Source of the DNA: Saccharomycopsis fibuligera x Saccharomycopsis cf. fibuligera
Taxonomy: Eukaryota > Ascomycota > Saccharomycetes > Ascoideales > Saccharomycopsidaceae
Direction: 5' to 3'
DNA: 64,000 nucleotides
Assembly: GCA_001936135.1 (NCBI GenBank)
Contig: CP012813.1
Span: 1-64,000, forward strand
Below are positions 11,711 to 22,734 of the stretch, in pieces. Under the pieces are notes generated by a model that was not told the origin of the DNA, ran no database searches, and saw only the letters and a program-made list of their open reading frames with translations. A program made the translations under genes and the position numbers. Numbering within the stretch: the stretch's first letter is position 1; each line of letters starts with the position of its first letter.

Positions 11711-12112
11711 TGTCAGAGTATAGTGACTAGATCTGCTACCCATACCTGAGGTTGTCTCCTCTGAGTAGCACTGGTTAGATCAGTCTCTCTTCTAGTAGTG
11801 AAGGATAGCCACTTACTGAGATACTAGTTTTTGATGTAACTTAATTAGTAATGAAATTGGACTTATATTCCTTGCCTTATTATAAACAATATGACTACAT
11901 AAAAACATTCTGTTTTTCAAACTATATATAATAATTTCATTCGTCACCCATAATGCTCAGGTGATGAAACATTTTTGATCGCATTTTTGATGTTGTTCTC
12001 CTTAGCAACTATGCGTGCGCCCAAATGTTCTCGGCCGCAAAAGGCAGTTTACCAAAAAGGAGATTATACCAAATGAACGGTATGAAAGATGTTAATTGGT
12101 ATAAATCCAACA
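11711..12112 (-). repeat. Solo LTR A (copia), 402 bp
   Basis: Plus strand starts TGTCAGAGTATAG and ends AATCCAACA. The mate position in the right arm holds a complete copia A element with two such LTRs (21957-27958) and identical outer flanks, so this is the product of LTR-LTR recombination or of conversion from an empty form. Flanks are gypsy pol on one side and a LINE ORF2 scrap on the other, with no target duplication. Confidence 0.93.
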
Positions 12113-12271
12113 AAGATGCTTTATCAGCTGCAAATGGTTTCGAACAAAAATGATTATTTCGCGTGTTGATGTGAGTGAGGCTGAGATACGAAGTTGTGAT
12201 ATACTGCGTAACATTTTATCGGTAAGTCTGAACCGAGCTGGGAGCTCAGTCAGGGGGGTGGACAAGTTTCA
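12113..12271 (-). pseudogene. LINE ORF2 scrap
   Basis: About 160 bp matching the stretch just after the endonuclease domain (HPLTELPARFRLTEKM ... SQLHI..SLTSTSEIVIFVR...QLTKH). Copies lie at 21798-21956 and 59990-60148. Confidence 0.82.
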
Positions 12272-12481
12272 TTTTTTTTCACACACAATATCGATTTATT
12301 ATTTCTATATAAACGGTAGAAAATATAATCTTATAAACTTATCTATATAGTATATACAGTATAGTTCAGTTGTTGTTATATAGGGGAAACTTGTACAAGT
12401 GAAAACCCCGTTAGTATTAGTTAGACTTTAATGGATCTGTTGGATTTGAAATAGATATAGGAGAGATTATAGTCTAGGATG
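12272..12481. other. Non-coding spacer with LINE 5' fragment
   Basis: AT-rich sequence with no coding potential that I can defend. It contains a 45-bp copy of the LINE 5' end (12377-12421) in which the core is the perfect palindrome ACTTGTACAAGT, and an alternating TATA stretch near 12340. The LINE 3' end follows at about 12482. Confidence 0.6.
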
Positions 12482-12588
12482 GATGATATTTTATTTTATT
12501 TTTTTTTATCTTTTTTTGAGGGTCATTGCTTTGCTGTCGACAGATAAAAAGAAAGGGGTCTCACTTCAGTACCATCTTCCACTCACTA

Positions 12589-12610
12589 AGATAACACAGA
12601 TGTGTTATCT
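12589..12610 (-). other. Hairpin at the LINE ORF2 stop codon
   Basis: A perfect 9-bp stem (AGATAACAC / GTGTTATCT) with an ATCT loop begins at the last two bases of the ORF2 TAG stop and heads the 3' UTR. The UTR then ends in an A-rich tail (12482-12520 on the complementary strand). Stem-loops in LINE 3' UTRs are known RT recognition sites in some families. The same hairpin lies at 21459-21480 and 60466-60487. Confidence 0.65.
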
Positions 12611-15600
12611 AATTCATTACCGTGGTGATGTAGTAAATAAGACTAGAGATTGTAATGGTTTTCCAATCAAAGTCCTTATCTCTCCGTAGGCGGGAATATT
12701 TCTGTTGAAATATCAAGTAGTTGTCGACCTGGATTAATTCTCGTGTATCACTGGATGGAAGGATGAGGCTGTCCCCGCTCAATTCCTTATTTATATGTAA
12801 CTTTTTCCATAACGCTTGTGCTACTGGACATTTGACCAAAAAGTGCTCCATTTGTTTGTTGATAGCATCTTCATATGACTGCTGTTTGTATTTTTTACGT
12901 GATAAATCTTCGGAGCACCACTTACATTCCTCATCTTGGAATTTGAACTTCTCGACTCCGAGGTGGAATGTGTGTATATTCTCGAAGCAGCCAGGGTGTT
13001 TGGGCGTTTGTTTGTCCAGCATTTGCCAGAATGTCAGACACTCTTTATTAGTGACGTGCCAACTGGTTTGAGAATAGTAGTTTATCTTTCTTCTCGCGCG
13101 CTTGTGCACTGTCGTTCCGGGACTTGAAGTCGAAGACTTTTTTTTGGAATGAACGTTTGTTTCAAAAACGGTACACTGAGCTCCACTGCTTCTGCTATAT
13201 CGGATGTGCGCTGAAGCCCAAGGATGCCAGGATTGTGTTTGTTGGGGACTACTTGTTTCCACAGAGCTACTTTGGTTGCTTCTGTGGCTCTCAACGTGAA
13301 GCACTGTTCTGGGTTCTGTGCCAGTATAGATTGCATTTATTTGTTTGTCAGTGAGATTTTGATGAATCTCCTTGTAGTAGAATTTTGAACAGATAAATGT
13401 ATTATAGGCTATGACTTGACTTGACGGCGGCAAATGTTTGATGTTGGAAATGTTGAACTTTGCGTACATTGTTTGTATCAAGTTTTTTGGCCATCTTTGG
13501 TTCGGAATTTTAATCCCGAGATACGTTAGTTTATAGTCTTCCTTTACTCGCTCAATTGAAATGTCAAAAAGCTGAATGTCAGTTTTTGTGTTGGATTTAT
13601 ACCAATTAACGTCTTTCATACCGTTCATTTGGTATAATCTTTTATTTTTGGTAAACTGCCTTTTGCGGCCGAGAACATTTGGGCGCACGCATAGTTGCTA
13701 AGGAGAACAACATCAAAGATGTGGAGGAAAATTTTCATCACCTGAGCATTATGGGTGAGGAATGAAATTATTATATATAGTCTGAAAAAAAAATAATGTT
13801 TTTATTTAGTGATATAGTTTATAATAAAAGTAAGGAATATAAGTCCAATTTCATTACTCAGCTAAGTTTCATTACGTAACTAAGATCTCAGTAAGTGGCT
13901 ACCCTTCACTACTAGAAGAGAGACTAATCTAACCAGTGCTACTCAGAGGAGACAACCTCAGGTATGGGTAGCAGATCTAGTCACTATACTTTGACATTTT
14001 GCTATATCTGTGGCGTATGGGGAAATGAGTATTTTTGATTAATCATAGTTCAGACTCCCTCCCGTTATCGAGCAGAAATCTTGGATCGTTTGGATTGCTG
14101 ACTCCATGTCTTGATTACCATCTGCAAAAATGGTACTATCGTCGGCGAAGGCTAAGTGTGTGACTTTAATTGGGCTAAGATATTTTGTATTAATAGTGAA
14201 GCCTTGTAGTTCTCTCTAAACATTCCGTAGAAGGGGCTCAACTGCCAATACGAAAAGCGATGGGCTGATTGGGTTTCCTTGTAAGGTACCTTAATTTAAG
14301 GGAAAGAGCGGGCCTGTATATTTGCGCAGGTGGGTGCATCCGATCGTACTTTGTAGTATCAGCATTACTGTGGATGTGAAACCTTCGGTACCAAAGTTGA
14401 GATGTTTCAATAAGCATTCAAGGTACGTGTGCGACACATTATCGAAAGCCTTCTGAGAATCCAAAAGAAGTATGCGTAAGTTTTCGTGTTTGGCAAAATA
14501 GTGCTTTTGATTTGGTGGTGTCTTCATGCTCGCGAGAATCTCATTGAACATTCTTATGTTTGTATAAGATTGGCGGTTTGGTATGAAACCCAGCTGATTT
14601 TTGCCTATAAGCTTTTCTAACACTGTTAGTAAACGATTATTGAGAATTATGCTAAGTAGTCGTAGATTGGTATTGATAATGGCTATTGGTCTGTAGTTTG
14701 TGATGTCAGTCTTATCTTTCCGCGGCTTTGGAATGATATTAAAGAGAACTGTTCTGTAATTGTAAGGAAGTGAGCCTGTTCTGAAGATAGTGTTGAATTC
14801 AGCTAAGAGGCGTTCTTTCAACTGCGGATATAGTTTGGAATAAAACTTGTACGGAAAACCATCCATTCCTGGCACCGAATTCTTATTGGACTCCTTGATG
14901 GCAATCAGGAGCTCTTCTTCAGTTATGTTCTTATTCATATTTATCTTTTCTGTATCCGATGTGAATGTTAGGAATGCTATCTTGCAAATATCTATCAATG
15001 ACTTGAATATCCTTCGTGCCCTTGGTACCATCATAGAGAGATGCATAGAAGTCTGACGCATGGTCTATGATCTCGTGTGTTTTTGTTAACTGGTTGCCGT
15101 CTCGATCAATAAGTAATTCTATCTTTTTATTTTCTTGGAAAGGTTTGAAGATTTCGTTTATGTGATCATAGTAGTTGGCGGTTTGAAGGTTTTTTTTCTC
15201 AGATTCCGGTATGCGTTTCTCAAGATGCTTTATCAGCTGCAAATGGTTTCGAACAAAAATGATTATTTCGCCTGTTGATGTGAGTGAGGCTGAGATATGA
15301 AGTTGTGATATACTGCGTAACATTTTATCGGTAAGTCTGAACCAAGCTGGGAGCTCAGTCAGGGGATCGACAAGTTTCAAAACAAGCGACTCATGGGAAG
15401 ATCCCTTCAAATGGTTGTTCTGTAGCATCCAGAGACGAACTTTGTCGTGTCTAATCAATTCATTACTGACATAGAATCTATCTAGCCTTCTGTTGCTTTC
15501 TTCATGTCCGTTAGTAGCTCTGTTAGTGAAGGATTGTTTTATGTTATGTAGGCTGCGTTGGCAGTAAACATCTATCAAGTTATTATTGTCGATGAGTGCC

Positions 15601-16154
15601 CCTAATGAGTTTCGTATTTTTTTGGTGTCTTTAGTGTCTGGAGCATTTTGGATACGGCTACCCATTTCTTGCATATCCACGACATTGTTAAAGTCACCCG
15701 CAAAAATGATATAGAGATGCGCGTTTGGATACTGTTTTGTAAAAGTTCTTCGATAGTCTTGTAATGCATTGCTAATGGCGTTTTGAAGAAAGACTTATGC
15801 TCTTTTTTTCTCACCGGTGGGATTATATATATTTATGATCCAGTAGTATATTTTTGGTGTTACTTCTATAATAATGTCTGTTTTGTGCTTGGCTTTAGAT
15901 GCCAGACATAAAACGTCAATTATATTTTTTTTCAGTGTTTTTATCTTTTTTGTGATAAGTATACCTGTTCGTGGATTTGAAGCTTTGTTAGTGATGAGTT
16001 GTTTGTCAGGATTTAAGTGGTGATACTTTTCACCTTTCCTGACTTCTTGCAAGAGTATGATATCATATTTTTCAAATATACCCGGGAGCGGATCGTTCTG
16101 TAAAGGAGTGTTTTGTAGATTTTGAGTAAGTATTTTCAATTCAGGCATAATCAT
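12609..16154 (-). pseudogene. LINE ORF2 (endonuclease, RT, C-terminal CCHC), interrupted
   Basis: Longest ORF2 copy, about 1045 codons without the inserted LTR. Order: endonuclease (YDIILLQEV, IIFAGDFNN, NRRLDRFY), RT blocks (NSVPGMDGFPYKFY, NQ-CTG-GFIPNRQ, ILLLDSQKAFDNVSH, QGNPISPSLF, AFADDSTIF, YLGIKI), then a C-terminal CX2C...HX4C zinc motif (CKWC, HFLVKC). It should nick target DNA and prime reverse transcription. A solo LTR A (13589-13996) splits it after the FADD block. Other damage: a stop near 15796 (CAA to TAA type), a 2-bp loss near 14960, stops near 14289, 14215 and 14035, and a shifted stretch at about 13130-13340. The start overlaps the ORF1 stop (ATGA). Confidence 0.9.
13589..13996 (+). 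repeat. Solo LTR A with TTTTG target duplication
   Basis: 408-bp LTR (TGTTGG...TTTGACA) flanked by TTTTG at 13584-13588 and 13997-14001, a clean 5-bp target-site duplication. It interrupts LINE ORF2. The same insertion with the same flanks is at 20073-20480 and 61466-61873, so it predates the duplications. Confidence 0.95.
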
Positions 16155-19136
16155 GAGTGTCCAGGGGAAGTTGAAAGCTGAGTCTCAGTCATGGGATCAT
16201 CTTCGCTGGAATTTGGGAGATTTGTGATGGACTCATTGTCAATTTTGGTTTCGTCATCAAAGATATCGTCATCATTGATGGAATCATTGACAGGGAGTGG
16301 TCCATTAAGCTTACTCTGAGGGTGAAGGACTGGTGGGAGAGAAGAAGAATTCTCTAAGTCAATCTCATCAATGTCAATATCATCCTGGGTATCTGGCAGT
16401 GGGCTGTCCTCGTCTGGGGGACGCGAGTTCCTGCTCAGATTTGTGTTAATTCTCGGGGAGGATGGGGTAGGAGTGTTGGCCTGATCAAAAGAGGGAAATT
16501 GAGATAAGGTCAAGTTGGTTGGAGTAGATGGAGGTTGTGGACTACGAAGAGAGGAATGGGAACGAAGGATTCTGGTCTGCTGAGGAGTTGCAGGTGGAGT
16601 TTGGAAAGAGTCTAGGGTTTGATGTGGGGTTTTTTTTGTTGGGGTTGCCGTAGCATGAAGGATAGTAGCCTGTGCTACTATAGAGTCAGAGGTACTGTTG
16701 GTGAAAGTGCCTTCATCATCATTGATATTCTCTGGTTGTGAGTTAGTGGCTTTCGCAACTTGCCTTCTTGCTCTTTTTTTGGGGGAGGGTTTGTTATATG
16801 ATTTGTTTGAGGGTTTAGGTGCAGTAAAAACGAAACTCTGTGGCATCTCGTATTGTGTGTTAACCTCGTCCTCAGTTGACAAATCTTCTGAGTCACCGTC
16901 TTCAAGAGCTTGAAATGGGTTTGTTGGTTTAGCTATCTGTTTTGAGTTGTTAATCGTTTGCTTTGATGTATTGGTGTTTCTAATTCTCAAACGTTTGCGG
17001 CCTTTAGGGTCACTGAGCTGCCATTGGTTTTCAGTGGAAATAGTTGGTTTCTTGGTTCTAGCAGAAATAGTGGCTGCGCTGGGTTTATTTGCAATGGAGC
17101 TGTGGTCCTGGTACTTATCTTGGGCCTGGATCAACTTTTTGTTATAATAGCAAACAGAAGCTATATGATTCTCTTTTTTGCAAATCACGCATCTAGCCTC
17201 GGTACAAGAGTAGCGAGTATGAGAATTTGAACCACATGCCGTGCAATGGAAATGACGATTGATAAAACGTGTTTGGAGAATCTCACAGTTAATTATCTGG
17301 ACTGATTGATTTGGAGAGAGATATAAGTATGCATAATATTTATCTACGTTTATTTCAGCAACTTGGGGATTTGGGTGGCTTCTCGGTTTGATTTATGTTG
17401 TAAGGGAGAAGTATTCCTGTTTAATCTCAAGATCACAGAGCTTGTGGAATAAAATTGCTTCGGCAGAAACCGCTTGCAAAGATTTAATCTTGAGTTCCAT
17501 GAGATGAGGGACCATGCTTTCATTTGACATTGACATGAAGAGTTGTGGGCGATATTCTTCTTTTGGTAGCTTCACAGCTAGGTGGTCTCTAAAAAATGTA
17601 AAGAAAATTTCCTTGGCATTGTGGAAGAATGGCTTATAAAGTGGACCCCTATAAAAAATGGATTGTTTAATGACAATACGCTCGTTTCTGATTATGATGT
17701 GACTTTCGATAGTTTCACAAGGTTCTTTCAAAAAGGTGAATAAGGATACATCTCGCGTCGTACTAGCATACTTTTCAAGTGTGGTTTGTGCCAACATTTT
17801 AATAGATTTAGCAATAGAGGATTTATGTGTTGGTAAAGAGTATTGTTGGAAGACAGCCCATGGAATGTCCACAGTTGCGAAAACGTCATTCTCTTGAGAG
17901 CAATTGATGATGAAGTCACTATAGTCTTTTTGCAGGAGGTCAGTGGTTTTAAACCGGAGGCCCTCGTCCTAGAACAGTTTTGGAGTATATGATTTATAGA
18001 ATTCGTCCATTTTCATGATTGTAGTCGCAGAGGTGACCTTTTTATCAGAACCAGCAAAAGTTGTATCCGTAAAGGTGTAAACATCAGCAGCAAGTATTTC
18101 ATGGCAGTTAGTTTTGACAAAACATCAGCAAAAGGAAAATATTCCGGGCCATAGATACGGGCCCATTCAAATTCAGTTTGGAAAACGTCGATAGCAGGGC
18201 GTTTGACGCTAGGGTTTGGAAGTGACGCGGAGCTCGTTGTTACGTTATGATTCGCACGTTTAGAGGCCTGATCGGCATAGAGCTTTTTCAGTGTTTCTTT
18301 TCAGATAATGTCCTGATGTGTATCCGCAATGGACGCAGGTGAAGGAGTTGATCCAGGTGGAGACGTTTCTTTAGTTGAGTCAGGTGAGGCAGAAGATGCA
18401 GATGAGGCAGTTGAGGCAGATGAAGCAGCTGAATCAGTGGTATCCGCTGGGCGTGGGACATTTTCATCTTGTTGCTGAATTTGATTACTGTTTGAAGGAT
18501 CTGAGGTAGAAGGGACAGTTGGCAAAATCGAGCTAATGTCACTGGGGGAAACATGTGGAACAAAGGAAACAGAGAGAGTATTATTTTTTTTTTTGGTTTT
18601 TATTAAGATTAATTGAAGAATGTGAAAAAATGTTTTTTAAGATTGTTGGATTTTGTTGAATTTTTTTTGATTTTTCGAGTTTTAAGGTTTTTAAGTTTAT
18701 GTTAGTGGTTTTTGAAATTGAAACAGAGGGATTAGACAAAACAGATGGTGATGGAGGATCAACAGCTTCTGGTGCATGTTCAGGAGGTGCAGCGCAAGTT
18801 GGATCCGCGCCCTTTCTGCTTAGTAAGTCATTAGGTAAGACGGATGAAAAATTTTCAATTTGAGATTCAGAATTGGAAATAGGGTGGGTTGACGGTGGAG
18901 AGATGGAGTTTTCAATGGTAAAAGGCTCAGCTTGAACGTAAGGTTCTTCATCTTTTTGGGTTCCAAATGATTCAGTGGAATGGTTCTATAGTTGGTTGGT
19001 ACTTTGAGTCGGTCCGGGGGACGGATCTTGGTGAACTGCAACATCAGTGTCCGGGGATCTGGTAAGCCGTTGGAATACTCTGAGGAGCAATGGGATGCAT
19101 CATTTGAGATCTCATTTGATAAATTCCCAGTGAAGT
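16151..19136 (-). pseudogene. LINE ORF1, central copy (subfamily 2)
   Basis: Nearly whole ORF1 of a second LINE subfamily, recognised end to end against the 29.4 kb copy. Zinc knuckles lie near 17150-17245. It has TCA (Ser) at the first variable TGA position but keeps the second TGA (18303-18305). Damage includes a TAA near 17394, a TAG near 17971, a frameshift near 18105 and a scrambled N-terminus near 19050-19136. It overlaps ORF2 by the ATGA arrangement at 16151-16154. Confidence 0.85.
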
Positions 19137-19163
19137 AGATTTCATTTCTCTAAGTACATCTCT

Positions 19164-19565
19164 TGTCAACGTATAGTGACCAGATCTACTACCCATACCT
19201 GAGCTTATCGTCTTTGGGTAGCACTAGTTAGATTAGTCTCTCCTCTAGTAGTGAAGGATAGCCACTTACTGAGATTCTAGTTTTTGATGTAACTTAGTTA
19301 GTAATGAAATTGGACTTATATTCCTTGCCTTATCATAAACTATATTACTACATAAAAACATTCTGCTTTTCAGACTATATATAATAATTTCATTCGTCAC
19401 CCATAATGCTCAGGTGATGAAACATTTTTGATCGCATTTTTGATGTTGTTCTCCTTAGCAACTATGCGTGCGCCCAAATGTTCTCCGCCGCAAAAGGCAG
19501 TTTACCAAAAAGGAGATTGTACCAAATGAACGGTATGAAAGATGTTAATTGGTATAAATCCAACA
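19164..19565 (-). repeat. LTR A solo, 402 bp
   Basis: TGTCAACGTATAG to AATCCAACA on the plus strand, inserted between the LINE 5' end and tRNA-Val; its edge lies 54 bp past the tRNA 3' end. The mate is 62381-62782. No clear target duplication. Confidence 0.9.
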
Positions 19566-19619
19566 ATTCTCACACACATCAAAAGGCTCTGGTAAACGCA
19601 AACCAGAATAGCAAAAAAT

Positions 19620-19703
19620 TGACTCCTCCGAGGATCGAACTCGGGACCTTTTGCGTACCCATATTTTGTGAAGCAAACGCGTTAACCTCTACGCCAAGGT
19701 GTC
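19620..19703 (-). tRNA. tRNA-Val(CAC) with 11-nt intron
   Basis: Cloverleaf on the minus strand: acceptor GACACCT/AGGAGTC with one A-A mismatch at pair 4-69; D stem GCGT/ACGC; anticodon stem TTTGC/GCAAA; loop TTCACA plus C38 around an 11-nt intron after position 37; T arm CCGAG-TTCGATC-CTCGG. The anticodon CAC reads GUG. A T6 run follows for Pol III termination. The TTCGATCC B box is intact. An LTR B end lies 19 bp upstream. The identical copy is at 62243-62326. Confidence 0.9.
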
Positions 19704-19722
19704 ACTGTATGAACCTTGCTAT

Positions 19723-19774
19723 GTTAACAAGGTGTAGGTTTCTACTAAGTACTTTTAAAGGCGTATTGTAGGAT
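19723..19774 (-). repeat. LTR B remnant upstream of tRNA-Val
   Basis: About 52 bp of the LTR B 3' end (CTACTAAGTACTTTTAAAG and GCGTATTGTAGGA match 10714-10745). Its TG edge is 19 bp before the mature tRNA-Val 5' end. It abuts the IR1 breakpoint region. Confidence 0.72.
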
Positions 19775-19784
19775 CGCTTGTTTT

Positions 19785-20072
19785 TTACAAGGAAACCCAA
19801 TCAGCCCATCGCTTTTCGTATTGGCAGTTGAGCCCCTTCTACGTAATGTTGAGAGAGAATTACAAGGCTTCACTATTAATACAAAATATCTTAGCCCAAT
19901 TAAAGTCACACACTTAGCCTTCGCCGACGATAGTACCATTTTTGCAGATGGTAATCAAGACATGGAGTCAGCAATCCAAACGATCCAAGATTTCTGCTCG
20001 ATAACGGGAGGGAGTTTGAACTATGATTAATCAAAAATACTCATTTCCCCATAGGCCACAGATATAGCAAAA
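19785..20072 (+). pseudogene. LINE ORF2 RT fragment
   Basis: Encodes QGNPISPSLFVLAVEPLL ... LAFADDSTIFADGN ... DFCSITGGSLNYD, the RT palm blocks B and C. It starts abruptly at the IR1 breakpoint and ends at solo LTR A. Mate of 13997-14284. Confidence 0.9.
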
Positions 20073-20480
20073 TGTCAAAGTATAGTGACTAGATCTGCTA
20101 CCCATACCTGAGGTTGTCTCCTCTGAGTAGCACTGGTTAGATTAGTCTCTCTTCTAGTAGTGAAGGGTAGCCACTTACTGAGATCTTAGTTACGTAATGA
20201 AACTTAGCTGAGTAATGAAATTGGACTTATATTCCTTACTTTTATTATAAACTATATCACTAAATAAAAACATTATTTTTTTTGCAGACTATATATAATA
20301 ATTTCATTCCTCACCCATAATGCTCAGGTGATGAAAATTTTCCTCCACATCTTTGATGTTGTTCTCCTTAGCAACTATGCGTGCGCCCAAATGTTCTCGG
20401 CCGCAAAAGGCAGTTTACCAAAAATAAAAGATTATACCAAATGAACGGTATGAAAGACGTTAATTGGTATAAATCCAACA
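20073..20480 (-). repeat. Solo LTR A with TTTTG duplication (IR1 mate)
   Basis: Mirror of 13589-13996; flanked by CAAAA on both sides on the plus strand. Confidence 0.94.
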
Positions 20481-21588
20481 CAAAAACTGACATTCAGCTT
20501 TTTGACATTTCAATTGAGCGAGTAAAGGAAGACTATAAACTAACGTATCTCGGGATTAAAATTCCGAACCAAAGATGGCCAAAAAACTTGATACAAACAA
20601 TGTACGCAAAGTTCAACATTTCCAACATCAAACATTTGCCGCCGTCAAGTCAAGTCATAGCCTATAATACATTTATCTGTTCAAAATTCTACTACAAGGA
20701 GATTCATCAAAATCTCACTGACAAACAAATAAATGCAATCTATACTGGCACAGAACCCAGAACAGTGCTTCACGTTGAGAGCCACAGAAGCAACCAAAAT
20801 AGCTCTGTGGAAACAAGTAGTCCCCAACAAACACAATCCTGGCATCCTTGGGCTTCAGCGCACATCCGATATAGCAGAAGCAGTGGAGCTCAGTGTACCG
20901 TTTTTGAAACAAACGTTCATTCCAAAAAAAAGTCTTCGACTTCAAGTCCCGGAACGACAGTGCACAAGCGCGCGAGAAGAAAGATAAACTACTATTCTCA
21001 AACCAGTTGGCACGTCACTAATAAAGAGTGTCTGACATTCTGGCAAATGCTGGACAAACAAACGCCCAAACACCCTGGCTGCTTCGAGAATATACACACA
21101 TTCCACCTCGGAGTCGAGAAGTTCAAATTCCAAGATGAGGAACGTAAGTGGTGCTCCGAAGATTTATCACGTAAAAAATACAAACAGCAGTCATATGAAG
21201 ATGCTATCAACAAACAAATGGAGCACTTTTTGGTCAAATGTCCAGTAGCACAAGCGTTATGGAAAAAGTTACATATAAATAAGGAATTGAGCGGGGACAG
21301 CCTCATCCTTCCATCCAGTGATACACGAGAATTAATCCAGGTCGACAACTACTTGATATTTCAACAGAAATATTCCCGCCTACGGAGAGATAAGGACTTT
21401 GATTGGAAAACCATTACAATCTCTAGTCTTATTTACTACATCACCACGGTAATGAATTAGATAACACATCTGTGTTATCTTAGTGAGTGGAAGATGGTAC
21501 TGAAGTGAGACCCCTTTCTTTTTATCTGTCGACAGCAAAGCAATGACCCTCAAAAAAAGATAAAAAAAAATAAAATAAAATATCATCC
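20481..21588 (+). pseudogene. LINE ORF2 C-terminus and 3' UTR
   Basis: Continues from the RT thumb (VKEDYKLTYLGIKIPNQRW) through an LWKQVV...GILGLQ block, read in a shifted frame at about 20730-20940, to the zinc motif CKWC/HFLVKC (here ERKWC) and the stop at 21458-21460. The UTR has the hairpin at 21459-21480 and ends in an A-rich tail near 21588. The ATG at 20381 that opens this frame lies in LTR A and is not a LINE start. Confidence 0.86.
21459..21480 (+). other. Hairpin at LINE ORF2 stop (mate)
   Basis: Same 9-bp stem and ATCT loop as 12589-12610. Confidence 0.65.
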
Positions 21589-21797
21589 ATCCTAGACTAT
21601 AATCTCTCCTATATCTATTTCAAATCCAACAGATCCATTAAAGTCTAACTAATACTAACGGGGTTTTCACTTGTACAAGTTTCCCCTATATAACAACAAC
21701 TGAACTATACTGTATATACTATATAGATAAGTTTATAAGATTATATTTTCTACCGTTTATATAGAAATAATAAATCGATATTGTGTGTGAAAAAAAA
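21589..21797. other. Non-coding spacer (mate of 12272-12481)
   Basis: No gene seen. Contains the 45-bp LINE 5' fragment at 21648-21692 with palindrome ACTTGTACAAGT. Confidence 0.6.
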
Positions 21798-21956
21798 TGA
21801 AACTTGTCCACCCCCCTGACTGAGCTCCCAGCTCGGTTCAGACTTACCGATAAAATGTTACGCAGTATATCACAACTTCGTATCTCAGCCTCACTCACAT
21901 CAACACGCGAAATAATCATTTTTGTTCGAAACCATTTGCAGCTGATAAAGCATCTT
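21798..21956 (+). pseudogene. LINE ORF2 scrap (mate)
   Basis: Mate of 12113-12271, directly followed by the copia A 5' LTR. Confidence 0.82.
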
Positions 21957-22358
21957 TGTTGGATTTATACCAATTAACATCTTTCATACCGTTCATTTGG
22001 TATAATCTCCTTTTTGGTAAACTGCCTTTTGCGGCCGAGAACATTTGGGCGCACGCATAGTTGCTAAGGAGAACAACATCAAAAATGCGATCAAAAATGT
22101 TTCATCACCTGAGCATTATGGGTGACGAATGAAATTATTATATATAGTTTGAAAAACAGAATGTTTTTATGTAGTCATATTGTTTATAATAAGGCAAGGA
22201 ATATAAGTCCAATTTCATTACTAATTAAGTTACATCAAAAACTAGTATCTCAGTAAGTGGCTATCCTTCACTACTAGAAGAGAGACTGATCTAACCAGTG
22301 CTACTCAGAGGAGACAACCTCAGGTATGGGTAGCAGATCTAGTCACTATACTCTGACA
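21957..22358 (+). repeat. LTR A, 5' copy of element
   Basis: TGTTGGATTTATACC to ACTCTGACA. A TATATATAG stretch near 22140 may be the promoter core. Confidence 0.92.
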
Positions 22359-22734
22359 TGGCGTTACAGACAGGATGCGGTGGTTACTAAATTATCCATC
22401 CTTCCAATGGCTGAATCTAGTTACATACTAGACATAGTAACTTGCTCATGTTCTATTACCCGTGGTTACATACCTAAATGATGTTAGTTGATAGTCATAC
22501 TTGCTACGGCAACACAGGATAAGATATCGTGCAGACGTTTCATCAACTGGTGATGAAACAGCTTCGGATGACTAGCAACCATTTAGATATACATTAGGAC
22601 TTATCGGCCAAGAAACAATCTGACACAAATTGGAAGCACAATGAAATATTAACAGAATAATAGCTATGAACCACGAAAGTAAAAACGAAAGCTCAAACGA
22701 TGCTAAAGAGGAAAACATCCCAAAACTGTAAGAG

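Larger units (their letters stand above)
1..14284. repeat. IR1 left arm (large inverted repeat)
   Basis: The reverse complement of this segment reappears at 19785-39654. Coordinates pair with constant sums: 39655 for the first ~145 bases, 39654 over 150-4200, 39618 over 5252-10485, 39669 over 10660-11710 and 34069 over 11711-14284. The steps come from one 1-bp difference, an 18-bp repeat (two extra units on the right), a 17-bp repeat (three extra units on the left) and a 5.6 kb LTR-element difference. Sampled coding stretches differ by only a few residues in several hundred. The arm is still paired at base 1, so it continues beyond the window. Confidence 0.95.
14285..19784. other. Asymmetric centre of IR1
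   Basis: This 5.5 kb separates the IR1 arms and does not pair with itself. It holds most of the longest LINE copy (minus strand), an LTR A, tRNA-Val and a short LTR B remnant. The LINE runs continuously across the left boundary at 14284/14285. On the right, the same LINE sequence stops abruptly at 19785 next to an LTR B remnant. The left junction therefore looks ancestral and the right one like the rearrangement breakpoint. Pairing ends within the bases TTAC shared by both sides. From 17946 on, the centre is also part of IR2. Confidence 0.85.

Noticed and set aside
12609-13688. A 359-residue open frame (also 20381-21460 and 60486-61565) as a novel conserved gene
   Set aside because: Its first ~34 codons are LTR A sequence, a middle stretch is out of frame relative to LINE ORF2, and the rest is the LINE RT C-terminus with a CCHC motif. 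Identical copies reflect duplication, not selection.
22359-22400. Primer-binding site after the copia A 5' LTR (TGGCGTTACAGACAGG)
   Set aside because: It begins TGG as expected, but I could not match it to any tRNA 3' end in the window or from memory.
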